The notes below the pieces were generated by a model. The model was not told the DNA's origin and ran no database searches. It was given only the letters and a program-made list of their open reading frames with translations. The translations under genes and the position numbers were made by a program. This document shows, one piece after another, positions 1-7,595 of a DNA stretch of 7,595 nt. The stretch comes from Rhodospirillales bacterium (GTDB lineage Bacteria; Pseudomonadota; Alphaproteobacteria; Rhodospirillales; 2-02-FULL-58-16). Position 1 is the stretch's first letter; each line of letters opens with the position of its first letter. Location of the stretch: NCBI GenBank assembly GCA_021775195.1, contig JAJFIG010000133.1:1-7595 (forward strand), given 5' to 3'.

Positions 1-198
1 ATCCTCCTCGGTCTTGGCGAAAATGTGGGGAATGCCCCGGTCGTCACGCATGATGTCGACCGGTGCAGCGAGCCCTTCGACCCGCACCTGCCCGGACCGG
101 TCGGGCAGGGATGTGGACAGCCACAAGAAACCCCCGCCCCCGGCCGCCACCAAAAAAGCCAGGCAGGCAATGCCTCCACGCCACAAAACGCGCTTCAT
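1..198 (-). CDS. Penicillin acylase family protein (peptidase S45, Ntn-hydrolase), N-terminal fragment
   Basis: Partial gene; only the first 66 codons lie in the window and the rest runs off the left edge. It begins at an ATG (complement of 196-198), the first ATG after an in-frame TAG at 208-210, so the N-terminus is well bounded, although no strong Shine-Dalgarno is visible. Residues 1-3 are MKR, followed by a hydrophobic stretch at about 9-27 (GGIACLAFLVAAGGGGFLWL): a signal peptide or membrane anchor, which fits export to the periplasm. Residues 38-66 read VRVEGLAAPVDIMRDDRG and then IPHIFAKTEED. The pattern 'V-I-x-R-D-x-x-G-I-P-H-I-x-A' is the conserved start of the alpha subunit in penicillin/acyl-homoserine-lactone acylases. 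Members hydrolyse amide bonds of acylated substrates after autocatalytic cleavage exposes an N-terminal Ser; that region is outside the window, so neither activity nor substrate can be judged. It lies 97 bp downstream of matB on the same strand and may be co-transcribed with it. Confidence 0.8.
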   Translation of the reverse strand, partial: MKRVLWRGGIACLAFLVAAGGGGFLWLSTSLPDRSGQVRVEGLAAPVDIMRDDRGIPHIFAKTEED

Positions 199-266
199 TG
201 GCCTATGCTACCCCCATCCGTTTTCGTCGTTCGGGGAACGCCGCCGATATCCGGGCGGCCTCGCTA

Positions 267-281
267 GTGGATAGAATCCAC
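267..281 (-). terminator. Small hairpin just after the matB stop codon
   Basis: GTGGAT at 267-272 and ATCCAC at 276-281 form a perfect 6-bp stem with a 3-nt loop, 14 nt beyond the matB stop on the minus strand. A second 6-bp GC stem (240-245 with 254-259) follows. Neither is followed by a T-tract on the minus strand, so a classical intrinsic terminator is not supported. It could stabilise the 3' end of the message or partly separate matB from the acylase gene. Confidence 0.2.
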
Positions 282-295
282 CAGCTTGCGACCGA

Positions 296-1816
296 TCAGG
301 AGCTTCCGGTGAAGGTATCCTTGTACTGCTCGCGCAGCATGTTCTTCTGTACCTTGCCCATGGAGTTTCGAGGCAGTTCATCAACGAAATAAATCCGTTT
401 CGGCACCTTGAAATTGGCCAGGGTATCCTTCAGGTAGCCGGTGATGGTTTCTCCATCCAGGCCCTTGTCCCGGGACTTGATCACGGCACCGACCGCCTCA
501 CCGAAATCCGGGTGAGGCAAACCGATCACCGCCGATTCGTCGACCCCGTCCATTTCGTCGATCAGTAGCTCGATCTCCTTCGGATAGACGTTGAAGCCGC
601 CGGTAATGATCAGATCCTTTGCCCGTCCGACAATGGTCACATAGCCCTTGTCGTCGATGCGGGCAATATCGCCGGTGATGAAGAAGCCGTCGGAGCGGAA
701 TTCCTCCGCCGTCTTTTCCGGCATCTGCCAATAGCCCTTGAAGACGTTCGGGCCACGGATCTCGAGAACGCCGGTATCACCCACCGGTAAAACAGTTCCG
801 TCGTCGTCGGTGACCCGCGCCTCGACCCCCGGCAGGGCCAGGCCCACCGTGCCGGCGATACGATCTCCGTCCAGCGGGTTCGACGTGTTCATGCCGGTCT
901 CGGTCATGCCGCAGCGCTCAAGGATCGTGTAGCCCGTGCGCTCCTCGAAGGCATGGAAGGTCTCCGACAACAAGGGCGCCGAGCCCGAGATGAACAGCCG
1001 CATGTTCCTGCAGACACCGGCCGTGAACCCGGGCGCTGCGAGAAGACGGGTGTAATGGGTCGGCACCCCCATCATAACCGTCGCCCGGGGAAGCAGCTTG
1101 ATCACATCGTCGGCGTCGAACCGGCCCATGAACAACATGGGCGAGCCGTTGAGCAGCACGCAGTGGATGGCCACGAACAGGCCGTGAGTATGGAAAACGG
1201 GCAGGATGTGGAGCAGGACGTCACCCGGCTTCCAGCCCCACGCCTTGTGCAGCGTCAACGCGTTGGCGGCCAGATTGTCGTGGCTGAGCATCGCGCCCTT
1301 GGCCCGGCCCGTCGTGCCCGAGGTGTAAAGGACGGCGGCAAGGTCGTCGGCACGCCGTTCGATGGTGGCAAAGTCGGCGCTCAATCCAGCGCTTCGCTCC
1401 GTCAGCGAACCGCCCCCGGCCTCATCCAGCGTCAGCACATGGACGACGCCACACGTATCGGCGATCCCTTTGGTCTCGGCCTCGAATTCCGCCCGGCAGA
1501 CGACAACCGTCGGCTTGGCATCGGAGAAAAAGTATTCCAGCTCGCCCCGGCGATAGGCCGTGTTGAGGGGAACGTAGGCGGCCCCGGCCCTCAGGCAGGC
1601 GAGGTAAATAAAAACCGCCTGGGGAGACTTTTCCACCTGACCCGCGACCCTGTCACCGGGACTGACACCGAGGCCGGTCAGCAGGTTGGCGATACGGCCA
1701 CTTGCTTCGTCGAGATCGCCATATGTAAAAACGTGCCCGTCCACGGTCTCGATGAACGGCTGCCCGAGGTCGGCAGGAAACCGACCACGGAAAAGGTCAT
1801 AAAGATTTTTGCTCAT
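296..1816 (-). CDS. matB: Malonyl-CoA synthetase (malonate-CoA ligase), acyl-adenylating enzyme
   Basis: Complete, 506 aa, about the usual MatB length. It activates malonate, and in several relatives methylmalonate, with ATP and CoA to give the acyl-CoA, via an acyl-AMP intermediate in the cytosol. Motifs in order: P-loop YTSGTTGRAKG at 164-174; PVFHTHGL at 206-213; SGSAPL at 278-283; RCGMTETGMNTSNP at 301-314; FFITGD at 378-383 (Asp383 should bind the ribose); hinge GRAKDLIITGGFNVYPKE at 397-414; and PRNSMGKVQKN at 482-492, with Lys488 as the expected adenylation lysine. The 'GMTETGMNTSNP', 'GPNVFKGYW' and 'GKVQKN' wording is characteristic of MatB rather than of general acyl-CoA ligases. 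The start is the ATG at the complement of 1814-1816; the frame stays open upstream to 2803, but that stretch is antisense to the hydrolase and has no family homology. The Shine-Dalgarno is weak. Oddity: the usual Tyr before GMTE is Cys302 (TGC). No malonyl-CoA decarboxylase or malonate transporter gene is in view. It is transcribed away from the hydrolase gene. Confidence 0.93.
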   Translation of the reverse strand: MSKNLYDLFRGRFPADLGQPFIETVDGHVFTYGDLDEASGRIANLLTGLGVSPGDRVAGQVEKSPQAVFIYLACLRAGAAYVPLNTAYRRGELEYFFSDAKPTVVVCRAEFEAETKGIADTCGVVHVLTLDEAGGGSLTERSAGLSADFATIERRADDLAAVLYTSGTTGRAKGAMLSHDNLAANALTLHKAWGWKPGDVLLHILPVFHTHGLFVAIHCVLLNGSPMLFMGRFDADDVIKLLPRATVMMGVPTHYTRLLAAPGFTAGVCRNMRLFISGSAPLLSETFHAFEERTGYTILERCGMTETGMNTSNPLDGDRIAGTVGLALPGVEARVTDDDGTVLPVGDTGVLEIRGPNVFKGYWQMPEKTAEEFRSDGFFITGDIARIDDKGYVTIVGRAKDLIITGGFNVYPKEIELLIDEMDGVDESAVIGLPHPDFGEAVGAVIKSRDKGLDGETITGYLKDTLANFKVPKRIYFVDELPRNSMGKVQKNMLREQYKDTFTGSS

Positions 1817-1942
1817 CGGCGGCTGTTGCTCGTTATTTTTATGCGCCTGTAGGGCGACGCTTGTCGTCCCGATGTGTTTAGCTGACGCTGGCCCATTTCG
1901 CAATCGGGGCAATTGATAAAAGGATCGGACGGTCCAGCCATC
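1817..1942. promoter_or_regulatory. Divergent promoter region between matB and the hydrolase gene
   Basis: The 126-bp gap must hold the 5' signals of both divergent genes. It contains an imperfect inverted repeat (1852-1858 with 1863-1869, 7 pairs including one G-T, 4-nt loop) that could be an operator or an RNA hairpin, and a small palindrome GGACGGTCC at 1927-1935. An AT-rich patch at 1831-1841 lies immediately upstream of matB. I could not pick convincing -35/-10 boxes on either strand. Confidence 0.35.
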
Positions 1943-2800
1943 ATGGCCATGATCACAAAACATTTTCGAAACCTGGATTCTCGGGGTTTTCACGCAATCG
2001 CCTACACCGAGTGGGCGACGCCCGGCCGCCGGTCGGATGTCATTTGCGTTCATGGCCTGACCCGGAACGGCCGGGATTTCGATTTTCTGGCGTCGGCGTT
2101 GCATGACAACCGGCGTTTCATCTGCCCGGACATTGCCGGGCGCGGCGACAGCGACTGGCTGGCCGACACCGGCGATTACGGCTACCCCGTATACCTCTCC
2201 GACATGGCCGCCTTGATCGCCCGCCTGGACACCGACCGGGTCGACTGGATCGGCACTTCCATGGGCGGGATTATCGGCATGATGTTGGCAAGCCAGCCGA
2301 ACACGCCCATCCGCAGTCTCGTGGTCAATGATATCGGGCCGTTCCTTCCCAAAGCCGCGCTGACCAGAATTTCCGGGTATGTCGGACACGATGGGGACTT
2401 TTCCAGCCTCGACGCGGTCGAAACCTACCTCCGCCAGGTCCACGCCCCATTCGGCCCCCTGACCGATAAGCAATGGTCCCACCTGACCCGCCACGGTGCC
2501 CGTGAGGTGGACGAAGGCCGCTGGCGCCTCCACTACGACCCTGCCATCGGCACGGCGTTCAAGGCCGCCGCCACCGACGACGTCGACCTGTGGGCCATCT
2601 GGGACCGGATCCGGTGTCCCGTGCTCGTCCTCCGTGGCACCGATTCCGACATTTTGTCGAGCGACACCGCCGCTGAAATGGTGAGACGGGGCCCACCGGT
2701 TGAATTGGTCGAATTCCCCGATATCGGCCATGCGCCGGCGCTCATGGACGACTCCCAGATCGCCATCATCAGGGAATGGCTGAATTCCAACGATTGCTAA
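1943..2800 (+). CDS. Alpha/beta hydrolase fold protein
   Basis: 285 aa if started at the ATG at 1943 (MAMITKHF); the ATG at 1949 and a TTG at 1913 are alternatives. I prefer 1943 because an AAAAGGA run at 1918-1924 lies upstream, although its 18-nt spacing is long, and because the 10 residues added by the TTG start look non-homologous. Domain signs: HG oxyanion turn VHGLTRNGRDF at 36-46; DIAGRGDSDW at 63-72; nucleophile elbow GTSMGG at 104-109 with Ser106; VVNDIGP at 127-133; acid in LRGTDSDIL at 230-238 (Asp236 most likely, Asp234 possible); and catalytic His263 in DIGHAP. The triad is complete, so an active soluble serine hydrolase (esterase, thioesterase-like or C-C hydrolase) is expected. 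No signal peptide is seen, so it is probably cytosolic. The substrate cannot be told from the sequence. It is divergent from matB, but that alone does not show a shared pathway. Confidence 0.88.
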   Translation: MAMITKHFRNLDSRGFHAIAYTEWATPGRRSDVICVHGLTRNGRDFDFLASALHDNRRFICPDIAGRGDSDWLADTGDYGYPVYLSDMAALIARLDTDRVDWIGTSMGGIIGMMLASQPNTPIRSLVVNDIGPFLPKAALTRISGYVGHDGDFSSLDAVETYLRQVHAPFGPLTDKQWSHLTRHGAREVDEGRWRLHYDPAIGTAFKAAATDDVDLWAIWDRIRCPVLVLRGTDSDILSSDTAAEMVRRGPPVELVEFPDIGHAPALMDDSQIAIIREWLNSNDC

Positions 2801-2831
2801 CACCTCACCTAGCCAAGAAGATTGAGCCGGT

Positions 2832-2870
2832 TTTGGTCATTTGTTAACCAAATTGGCCCTATAGATTAGA
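2832..2870 (+). promoter_or_regulatory. Candidate promoter/operator upstream of cheW
   Basis: In an AT-richer stretch 70-105 bp before the cheW start, TTTGGT (2832-2837) and ACCAAA (2847-2852) form a perfect 6-bp inverted repeat with a 9-nt spacer. It overlaps GTTAACCA (2843-2850), which resembles the TTAACC half-site of the alphaproteobacterial cell-cycle regulator CtrA, known to control motility and chemotaxis genes in that class. A CTATAGATTAGA run at 2859-2870 could supply a -10 element. All of this is motif resemblance only. Confidence 0.3.
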
Positions 2871-2937
2871 TGTCAGGATCGATGGATTTCGAGTGCCGGC
2901 CCGGAATGGCGGGCGTAGATAGTTTTGGAGGCGATTC

Positions 2938-3423
2938 ATGGAACAAGCCGTAGCCACCACCGGTTCTCACGAACTGGAGATCATTCCCGGCGAAGACCAG
3001 GAGGACTACGTCACCTTCGTCATCAAGGACCAGATGTTCGGTGTTCCGGTCCTCAAGGTGCAGGACATCCTGACGCCGGACAAGATCGCGACCATTCCCA
3101 TGGCGCCGGCGGAGGTCAGGGGATCCATCAATCTTCGCGGCCGCATCGTCACCGTGATCGACGTCCGCGTGCGCCTAGGTCTCGAAAAACGCGATCCCGG
3201 CGAATCGAACATGGGAGTCACGGTCGAGCACGAGAACGACCTCTACACCCTGTTGGTGGATTCGGTGGGCGACGTGATCGGTCTCTCGTCAGAGGGATAC
3301 GAAGGCAACCCAAGCACCCTGGACCCCCTGTGGCGGGAGTTCGCACTTGGTGTCTTCCGCCTCGAGGAAAAATTGATGGTGATTCTCGATATCGAGAATC
3401 TGCTCAACCTCAAGTCGGCGTGA
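2938..3423 (+). CDS. cheW: Chemotaxis adaptor protein CheW
   Basis: Complete, 161 aa, the normal length for a single-domain CheW. It bridges methyl-accepting chemoreceptors and the histidine kinase CheA in the signalling array at the inner membrane. The start is fixed by a good ribosome site, GGAGG at 2927-2931, 6 nt before the ATG. After an acidic N-terminal tail (about 1-22), the CheW domain spans about 23-158: VTFVIKDQMFGVPVLKVQDI at 25-44, IPMAPAEVRGSINLRGRI at 53-70, continuing TVIDVR at 72-77 (the NLRG-x-IV-x-V-I-D-x-R signature, with Arg67 at the position conserved for receptor/kinase coupling), LLVDSVGDVIGL at 105-116, and the closing LMVILDIENLL at 146-156. There is no response-regulator or CheA domain. 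No other che, mcp or flagellar gene is in the window, so it is either an orphan or serves an array encoded elsewhere; an accessory CheW of a non-flagellar pathway is possible. It converges with hemB across 23 bp. Confidence 0.95.
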   Translation: MEQAVATTGSHELEIIPGEDQEDYVTFVIKDQMFGVPVLKVQDILTPDKIATIPMAPAEVRGSINLRGRIVTVIDVRVRLGLEKRDPGESNMGVTVEHENDLYTLLVDSVGDVIGLSSEGYEGNPSTLDPLWREFALGVFRLEEKLMVILDIENLLNLKSA

Positions 3424-3437
3424 CAAACCGCCGCCGA
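3415..3437. terminator. Possible weak bidirectional hairpin between cheW and hemB
   Basis: TCGGCG (3415-3420, the last cheW codons) pairs with CGCCGA (3432-3437) around an 11-nt loop that includes the cheW stop. It is the only hairpin I see in the 23-bp convergent gap. The following TCTT is a poor T-tract, so termination here is tentative. Confidence 0.2.
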
Positions 3438-3446
3438 TCTTCCGTA

Positions 3447-4553
<1,107 letters not shown>

Positions 4554-4581
4554 TCATTAGGTATTTACCCGGGATTAAAAA

Positions 4582-4609
4582 TAGTTTACGTTTACGTAAA
4601 CGGAAACTA
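4582..4609. promoter_or_regulatory. 28-bp near-perfect palindrome, probable operator for icmF (and possibly hemB)
   Basis: The 28-bp segment is a twofold palindrome centred between 4595 and 4596 with a single mismatched pair (4588 A against 4603 G). Its core CGTTTACGTAAACG (4589-4602) is a perfect 14-bp palindrome. Each arm holds two hexamers in tandem: TTTACG at 4585 and 4591 on the left, CGTAAA at 4595 and CGGAAA at 4601 on the right. This looks like a binding site for one dimeric regulator, or for two dimers, overlapping the likely promoter elements of both genes. From memory, TTTACGT...ACGTAAA-type cores resemble operators proposed for LiuR-like (MerR family) regulators of branched-chain amino acid and acyl-CoA catabolism. 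That would suit an isobutyryl-CoA enzyme, but I could not check it. No regulator gene is in the window. Confidence 0.65.
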
Positions 4610-4710
4610 AAGACAAGGGCCTCGGTTGCGAATCGCGTGATGGCCTGGGACAATGGTCAGGTCCCGGCCCAGCCGGTCACGCGAAACGATTACCGGTATC
4701 CTGAGGAAAG

Positions 4711-4715
4711 GGAGG
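4711..4715 (+). promoter_or_regulatory. Ribosome binding site deciding the icmF start
   Basis: GGAGG preceded by GAGGAAAG gives a strong Shine-Dalgarno 5 nt before the GTG at 4721. This favours GTG 4721 over an in-frame ATG at 4640, which has no comparable site. Confidence 0.7.
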
Positions 4716-4720
4716 CCAGC

Positions 4721-7595
4721 GTGCCCGACGAAGGTAGTACAGTCACCACCGCCAAGAAGCGCCGCGCCCCGGCGCCGAAGAAACGGGCCTACAAGGCCAA
4801 ACACCCGGTCCGCTTCGTGACCGCGGCAAGCCTGTTCGACGGCCATGACGCGTCGATCAACATCATGCGCCGGATCCTCCAGGCGTCGGGCGCCGAAGTC
4901 ATACACCTTGGCCACAACCGCTCCGTCGACGAGGTCGTCAGCGCCGCCGTCCAGGAAGACGCCCACGCCATTGCCGTGAGTTCCTATCAGGGCGGCCACG
5001 TCGAGTATTTCAAATACATGGTCGATCTGCTGCGCCAGCGCCGCCGGGGGGAGATCAAGGTGTTCGGCGGCGGCGGCGGCGTCATCGTCGCCGAGGAAGT
5101 CCAGGAACTCCACGATTACGGCGTCACCCGCATCTACTCGCCCCACGACGGCCAGAACCTGGGCCTCCAGGGCATGATCAGTGACATGATCAAGAGCGCC
5201 GATACAGACCTGGCCGGCAACCTGCCGGCGGATATCGACGGCCTCGCGGGCGGAGACGTCACCGACCTGGCGCGTGTGATCACGGGCCTCGAGAACGGAA
5301 CCCTTGAGGAGGGGCACCGGGACCGGATACGCACCCTGGCCGCCGGCCGGGCATCGGTACCGGTCCTTGGCATCACCGGTACCGGCGGTGCCGGCAAGTC
5401 GTCCCTGACCGATGAACTGATCCGCCGCTTCCGTCTTTTCAGCGGCGAGCCCCGTATCGCCGTCATCGCCATCGATCCGTCCCGGCGCAAGACCGGCGGC
5501 GCCCTGCTCGGTGATCGCATCCGCATGAACGCCATCTCGGCGCCCAACATCTACATGCGCTCCCTGGCCACACGCGGAGCCGGCGTTGAGGTTCCCGAGG
5601 CCCTGCCCGACATCGTCGCCGCCTGCAAGGCGGCCGGGTTCGAGCTGGTGATCGTCGAGACCCCGGGAATTGGGCAAGGCGACGCCGGCATCGTCCCCCA
5701 CGTCGATGTCTCGCTTTACGTCATGACGCCCGAGTTCGGTGCCGCCAGCCAGCTCGAGAAGATCGATATGCTGGACTACGCCGACGCCGTCGCCATCAAC
5801 AAGTTCGACCGCAAGGGCGCCCTGGATGCCCGCCGGGACGTGCGCAAGCAGATGCAGCGCAACCGCGAGGCCTTCACCACTCCGGTCGAGGACATGCCCG
5901 TCTTCGGCACCATCGCGGCGCGCTTCAGCGATCCCGGCGTGACCCGGCTCTATCAGGCCCTGCTCGGAATGATCGACGACAAGGAACTGGCGGCAGCGCC
6001 GACAACCCTTGCACCCGAGGAAGCCCCGGCGGACGTCGAGGCCGGAACCGCCATCGTGCCCGCCGAGCGTCAACGCTATCTGGCGGAGATCTCCGGGACC
6101 GTCCGCAGCTATCACGAAACCATCGACCAGCAGGTTGCCATCGCCCGCGAACGCCAGCAGCTATCAGGGACCCGGCGCATGCTCGAGGATGCCGGCAAGG
6201 ATGCGACCCAGTTGGATGCCTTGGCCGCCGAACGGGAAGCGGCCCTCGACCCCCGTTGTCGCAAGCTCATCGACATCTGGCCCAAGGTGAAGGAGAGCTA
6301 CGCCGGCGACGAATACGTGGTCAGGATCCGCGACCGCGAAATCCGCACCCGGCTCAGGCGGACGACGCTGTCGGGCAACACGATTCCGCGGGTCGCGCTG
6401 CCCCAATTCGAGGATCACGGCGAAATCCTCAGATGGATGCTCAAGGAGAACGTTCCCGGCACCTTCCCCTATACGGCCGGCGTTTTCGCCTTCAAGCGCG
6501 AGGGCGAGGACCCGACCCGCATGTTCGCCGGCGAAGGCGATCCGGCGCGGACCAACAAGCGCTTCAAGTACCTGTCCCAGCATTCCGCTTTCAAGCGCCT
6601 GTCCACCGCCTTCGACTCGGTGACCCTTTACGGCTTCGACCCCGACGAACGCCCTGACATTTACGGCAAGGTCGGCAATTCGGGGGTCTCGATCGCGACC
6701 CTGGACGACATGAAGGTTCTCTACGACGGCTTCGATTTGTGCGCGCCGGAAACCTCGGTTTCCATGACCATCAACGGCCCGGCGCCGACCACCCTGGCCA
6801 TGTTCCTCAACACCGCCATCGACCAGCAGCTGGAAAAATTCGAGAGCGAGAACGGCCGCCCCCCAACCGACGAGGAAATCGAGAAGATCCGCGAATGGGT
6901 ACACGAGAACCTGCGGGGCACGGTCCAGGCGGACATCCTGAAGGAGGATCAGGGCCAGAACACCTGCATCTTCTCCACCGAATTCGCCCTCAAGATGATG
7001 GCCGACATCCAGGAGTACTTCGTCCGCCACCGGGTCCGTAATTTCTATTCGGTCTCCATTTCCGGCTATCACATCGCCGAGGCCGGCGCCAATCCCATCT
7101 CGCAGCTGGCCTTCACCCTGGCCAACGGCTTCACCTATGTGGAGGCCTATCTGGCCCGGGGCATGCACATCGACGACTTCGCCCCCAATCTGTCGTTCTT
7201 TTTCTCCAGCGGCATGGACCCCGAATATTCGGTGATGGGCCGGGTCGCACGGCGCATCTGGGCCACAGCCATGCGCTTCAAGTACGGGGCCAACGAGCGC
7301 AGCCAAAAACTCAAGTACCACACCCAGACCTCGGGCCGATCGCTCCATGCCCAGGAAATGGACTTCAACGATATCCGTACCACCCTGCAGGCCCTGATCG
7401 CCATCTACGACAACTGCAACAGCCTGCACACCAATGCCCACGACGAGGCCTACACCACCCCCACCGAGGGCAGCGTCCGCCGGGCCCTGGCCATCCAGAT
7501 GATCATCAACCGGGAATGGGGTCTGGCGGGCAACGAGAACCCCAATCAGGGCTCCTTCATCATCGACGAGCTGACCGACCTTGTGGAAGAGGCGG
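4721..7595 (+). CDS. icmF: Fused isobutyryl-CoA mutase IcmF (B12 domain, G-protein chaperone, mutase domain), 3' partial
   Basis: 958 codons are visible; the family is about 1,090 aa, so roughly 130-140 residues are cut off at the right edge. Using adenosylcobalamin, it interconverts isobutyryl-CoA and n-butyryl-CoA, and its GTPase part gates cofactor loading. Residue numbers count from GTG 4721. B12-binding domain about 28-160: SLFDGHDAS at 37-45, with His42 as lower cobalt ligand, SSYQGGH at 87-93, and GGGGGV at 116-121. MeaB-like G domain about 205-420: P-loop [12 protein letters not shown] at 217-228, ETPGIGQGD at 313-321, and NKFD at 360-363. Linker about 421-560, with an Ala/Pro/Glu-rich part at 422-447. 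Mutase domain from about 560: TAGVFAF at 585-591, [11 protein letters not shown] at 738-748, and [11 protein letters not shown] at 779-789 with His784. Phe589 and Gln746 replace the Tyr and Arg of methylmalonyl-CoA mutase, supporting isobutyryl/butyryl-CoA as substrate. Residues 11-28 form a Lys/Arg/Ala/Pro-rich extension before the conserved core. The frame is open throughout with no frameshift. Confidence 0.95.
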   Translation, partial: MPDEGSTVTTAKKRRAPAPKKRAYKAKHPVRFVTAASLFDGHDASINIMRRILQASGAEVIHLGHNRSVDEVVSAAVQEDAHAIAVSSYQGGHVEYFKYMVDLLRQRRRGEIKVFGGGGGVIVAEEVQELHDYGVTRIYSPHDGQNLGLQGMISDMIKSADTDLAGNLPADIDGLAGGDVTDLARVITGLENGTLEEGHRDRIRTLAAGRASVPVLGITGTGGAGKSSLTDELIRRFRLFSGEPRIAVIAIDPSRRKTGGALLGDRIRMNAISAPNIYMRSLATRGAGVEVPEALPDIVAACKAAGFELVIVETPGIGQGDAGIVPHVDVSLYVMTPEFGAASQLEKIDMLDYADAVAINKFDRKGALDARRDVRKQMQRNREAFTTPVEDMPVFGTIAARFSDPGVTRLYQALLGMIDDKELAAAPTTLAPEEAPADVEAGTAIVPAERQRYLAEISGTVRSYHETIDQQVAIARERQQLSGTRRMLEDAGKDATQLDALAAEREAALDPRCRKLIDIWPKVKESYAGDEYVVRIRDREIRTRLRRTTLSGNTIPRVALPQFEDHGEILRWMLKENVPGTFPYTAGVFAFKREGEDPTRMFAGEGDPARTNKRFKYLSQHSAFKRLSTAFDSVTLYGFDPDERPDIYGKVGNSGVSIATLDDMKVLYDGFDLCAPETSVSMTINGPAPTTLAMFLNTAIDQQLEKFESENGRPPTDEEIEKIREWVHENLRGTVQADILKEDQGQNTCIFSTEFALKMMADIQEYFVRHRVRNFYSVSISGYHIAEAGANPISQLAFTLANGFTYVEAYLARGMHIDDFAPNLSFFFSSGMDPEYSVMGRVARRIWATAMRFKYGANERSQKLKYHTQTSGRSLHAQEMDFNDIRTTLQALIAIYDNCNSLHTNAHDEAYTTPTEGSVRRALAIQMIINREWGLAGNENPNQGSFIIDELTDLVEEA

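Noticed and set aside
953..1852. 299-codon plus-strand frame overlapping matB
   Set aside because: It is antisense to well-conserved MatB motifs and its translation resembles no protein family.
1817..2803. Open 329-codon N-terminal extension of the matB reading frame on the minus strand
   Set aside because: It is exactly antisense to the alpha/beta hydrolase gene, has no recognisable domain, and MatB homology begins at the ATG at 1816. It is an artefact of GC-rich codon bias.
4840..4855. B12 motif DGHDAS differs from the textbook DxHxxG (Ser where Gly is expected)
   Set aside because: As far as I recall, this is the normal wording in IcmF proteins, so it is not a defect here.
4607..6115. 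502-codon open frame on the minus strand opposite icmF
   Set aside because: The plus-strand frame is unmistakable IcmF. The antisense translation is low-complexity G/A/D/V-rich sequence with no family features.
6164..7441. 425-codon open frame on the minus strand opposite the mutase domain of icmF
   Set aside because: Same reason: a long antisense frame created by third-position GC bias, with no domain and no initiation signals.

Overview
The window is GC-rich, densely coded chromosomal DNA and looks like ordinary core metabolism. An alphaproteobacterium, plausibly of the Rhodospirillales type, is my best guess. The reasons are an Asp-type (non-cysteine) HemB, a MatB with strong family sequence, a fused B12-dependent isobutyryl-CoA mutase (IcmF), and the overall base and codon use. 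This is inference from protein character, since no rRNA or other taxonomic marker is present. I saw no tRNA, rRNA, CRISPR array, insertion sequence, phage gene or att site.

Layout from left to right. (1) Positions 1-198, minus strand: the N-terminus of a penicillin acylase-family (Ntn-hydrolase, S45) protein that runs off the left edge. (2) Positions 296-1816, minus: a complete malonyl-CoA synthetase (matB), upstream of and co-directional with the acylase. (3) A 126-bp divergent promoter region. (4) Positions 1943-2800, plus: an alpha/beta hydrolase with an intact catalytic triad. (5) Positions 2801-2937: a short AT-richer leader with an inverted repeat. (6) Positions 2938-3423, plus: a stand-alone CheW adaptor. 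(7) Positions 3447-4463, minus: hemB, convergent with cheW across a 23-bp gap. (8) Positions 4464-4720: a 257-bp divergent region with an AT-rich core holding a 28-bp near-perfect palindrome, the strongest regulatory signal in the window. (9) Positions 4721 to beyond 7595, plus: icmF, with B12-binding, G-protein chaperone and mutase domains in one chain. About 958 codons are visible and the C-terminus is cut off by the right edge.

Functional links. MatB makes malonyl-CoA (and often methylmalonyl-CoA in this family), and IcmF interconverts isobutyryl-CoA and n-butyryl-CoA, so acyl-CoA chemistry sits at both ends. HemB makes porphobilinogen, the tetrapyrrole precursor needed for haem and for the cobalamin cofactor that IcmF uses. 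These links are suggestive only: the genes lie on different strands with their own promoters and are not one operon. CheW has no chemotaxis partners in view.

I did not find an undescribed multi-gene system. The items most worth a second look are the palindrome in front of icmF, the choice of icmF start codon, and a Tyr-to-Cys change in a core adenylation motif of MatB.
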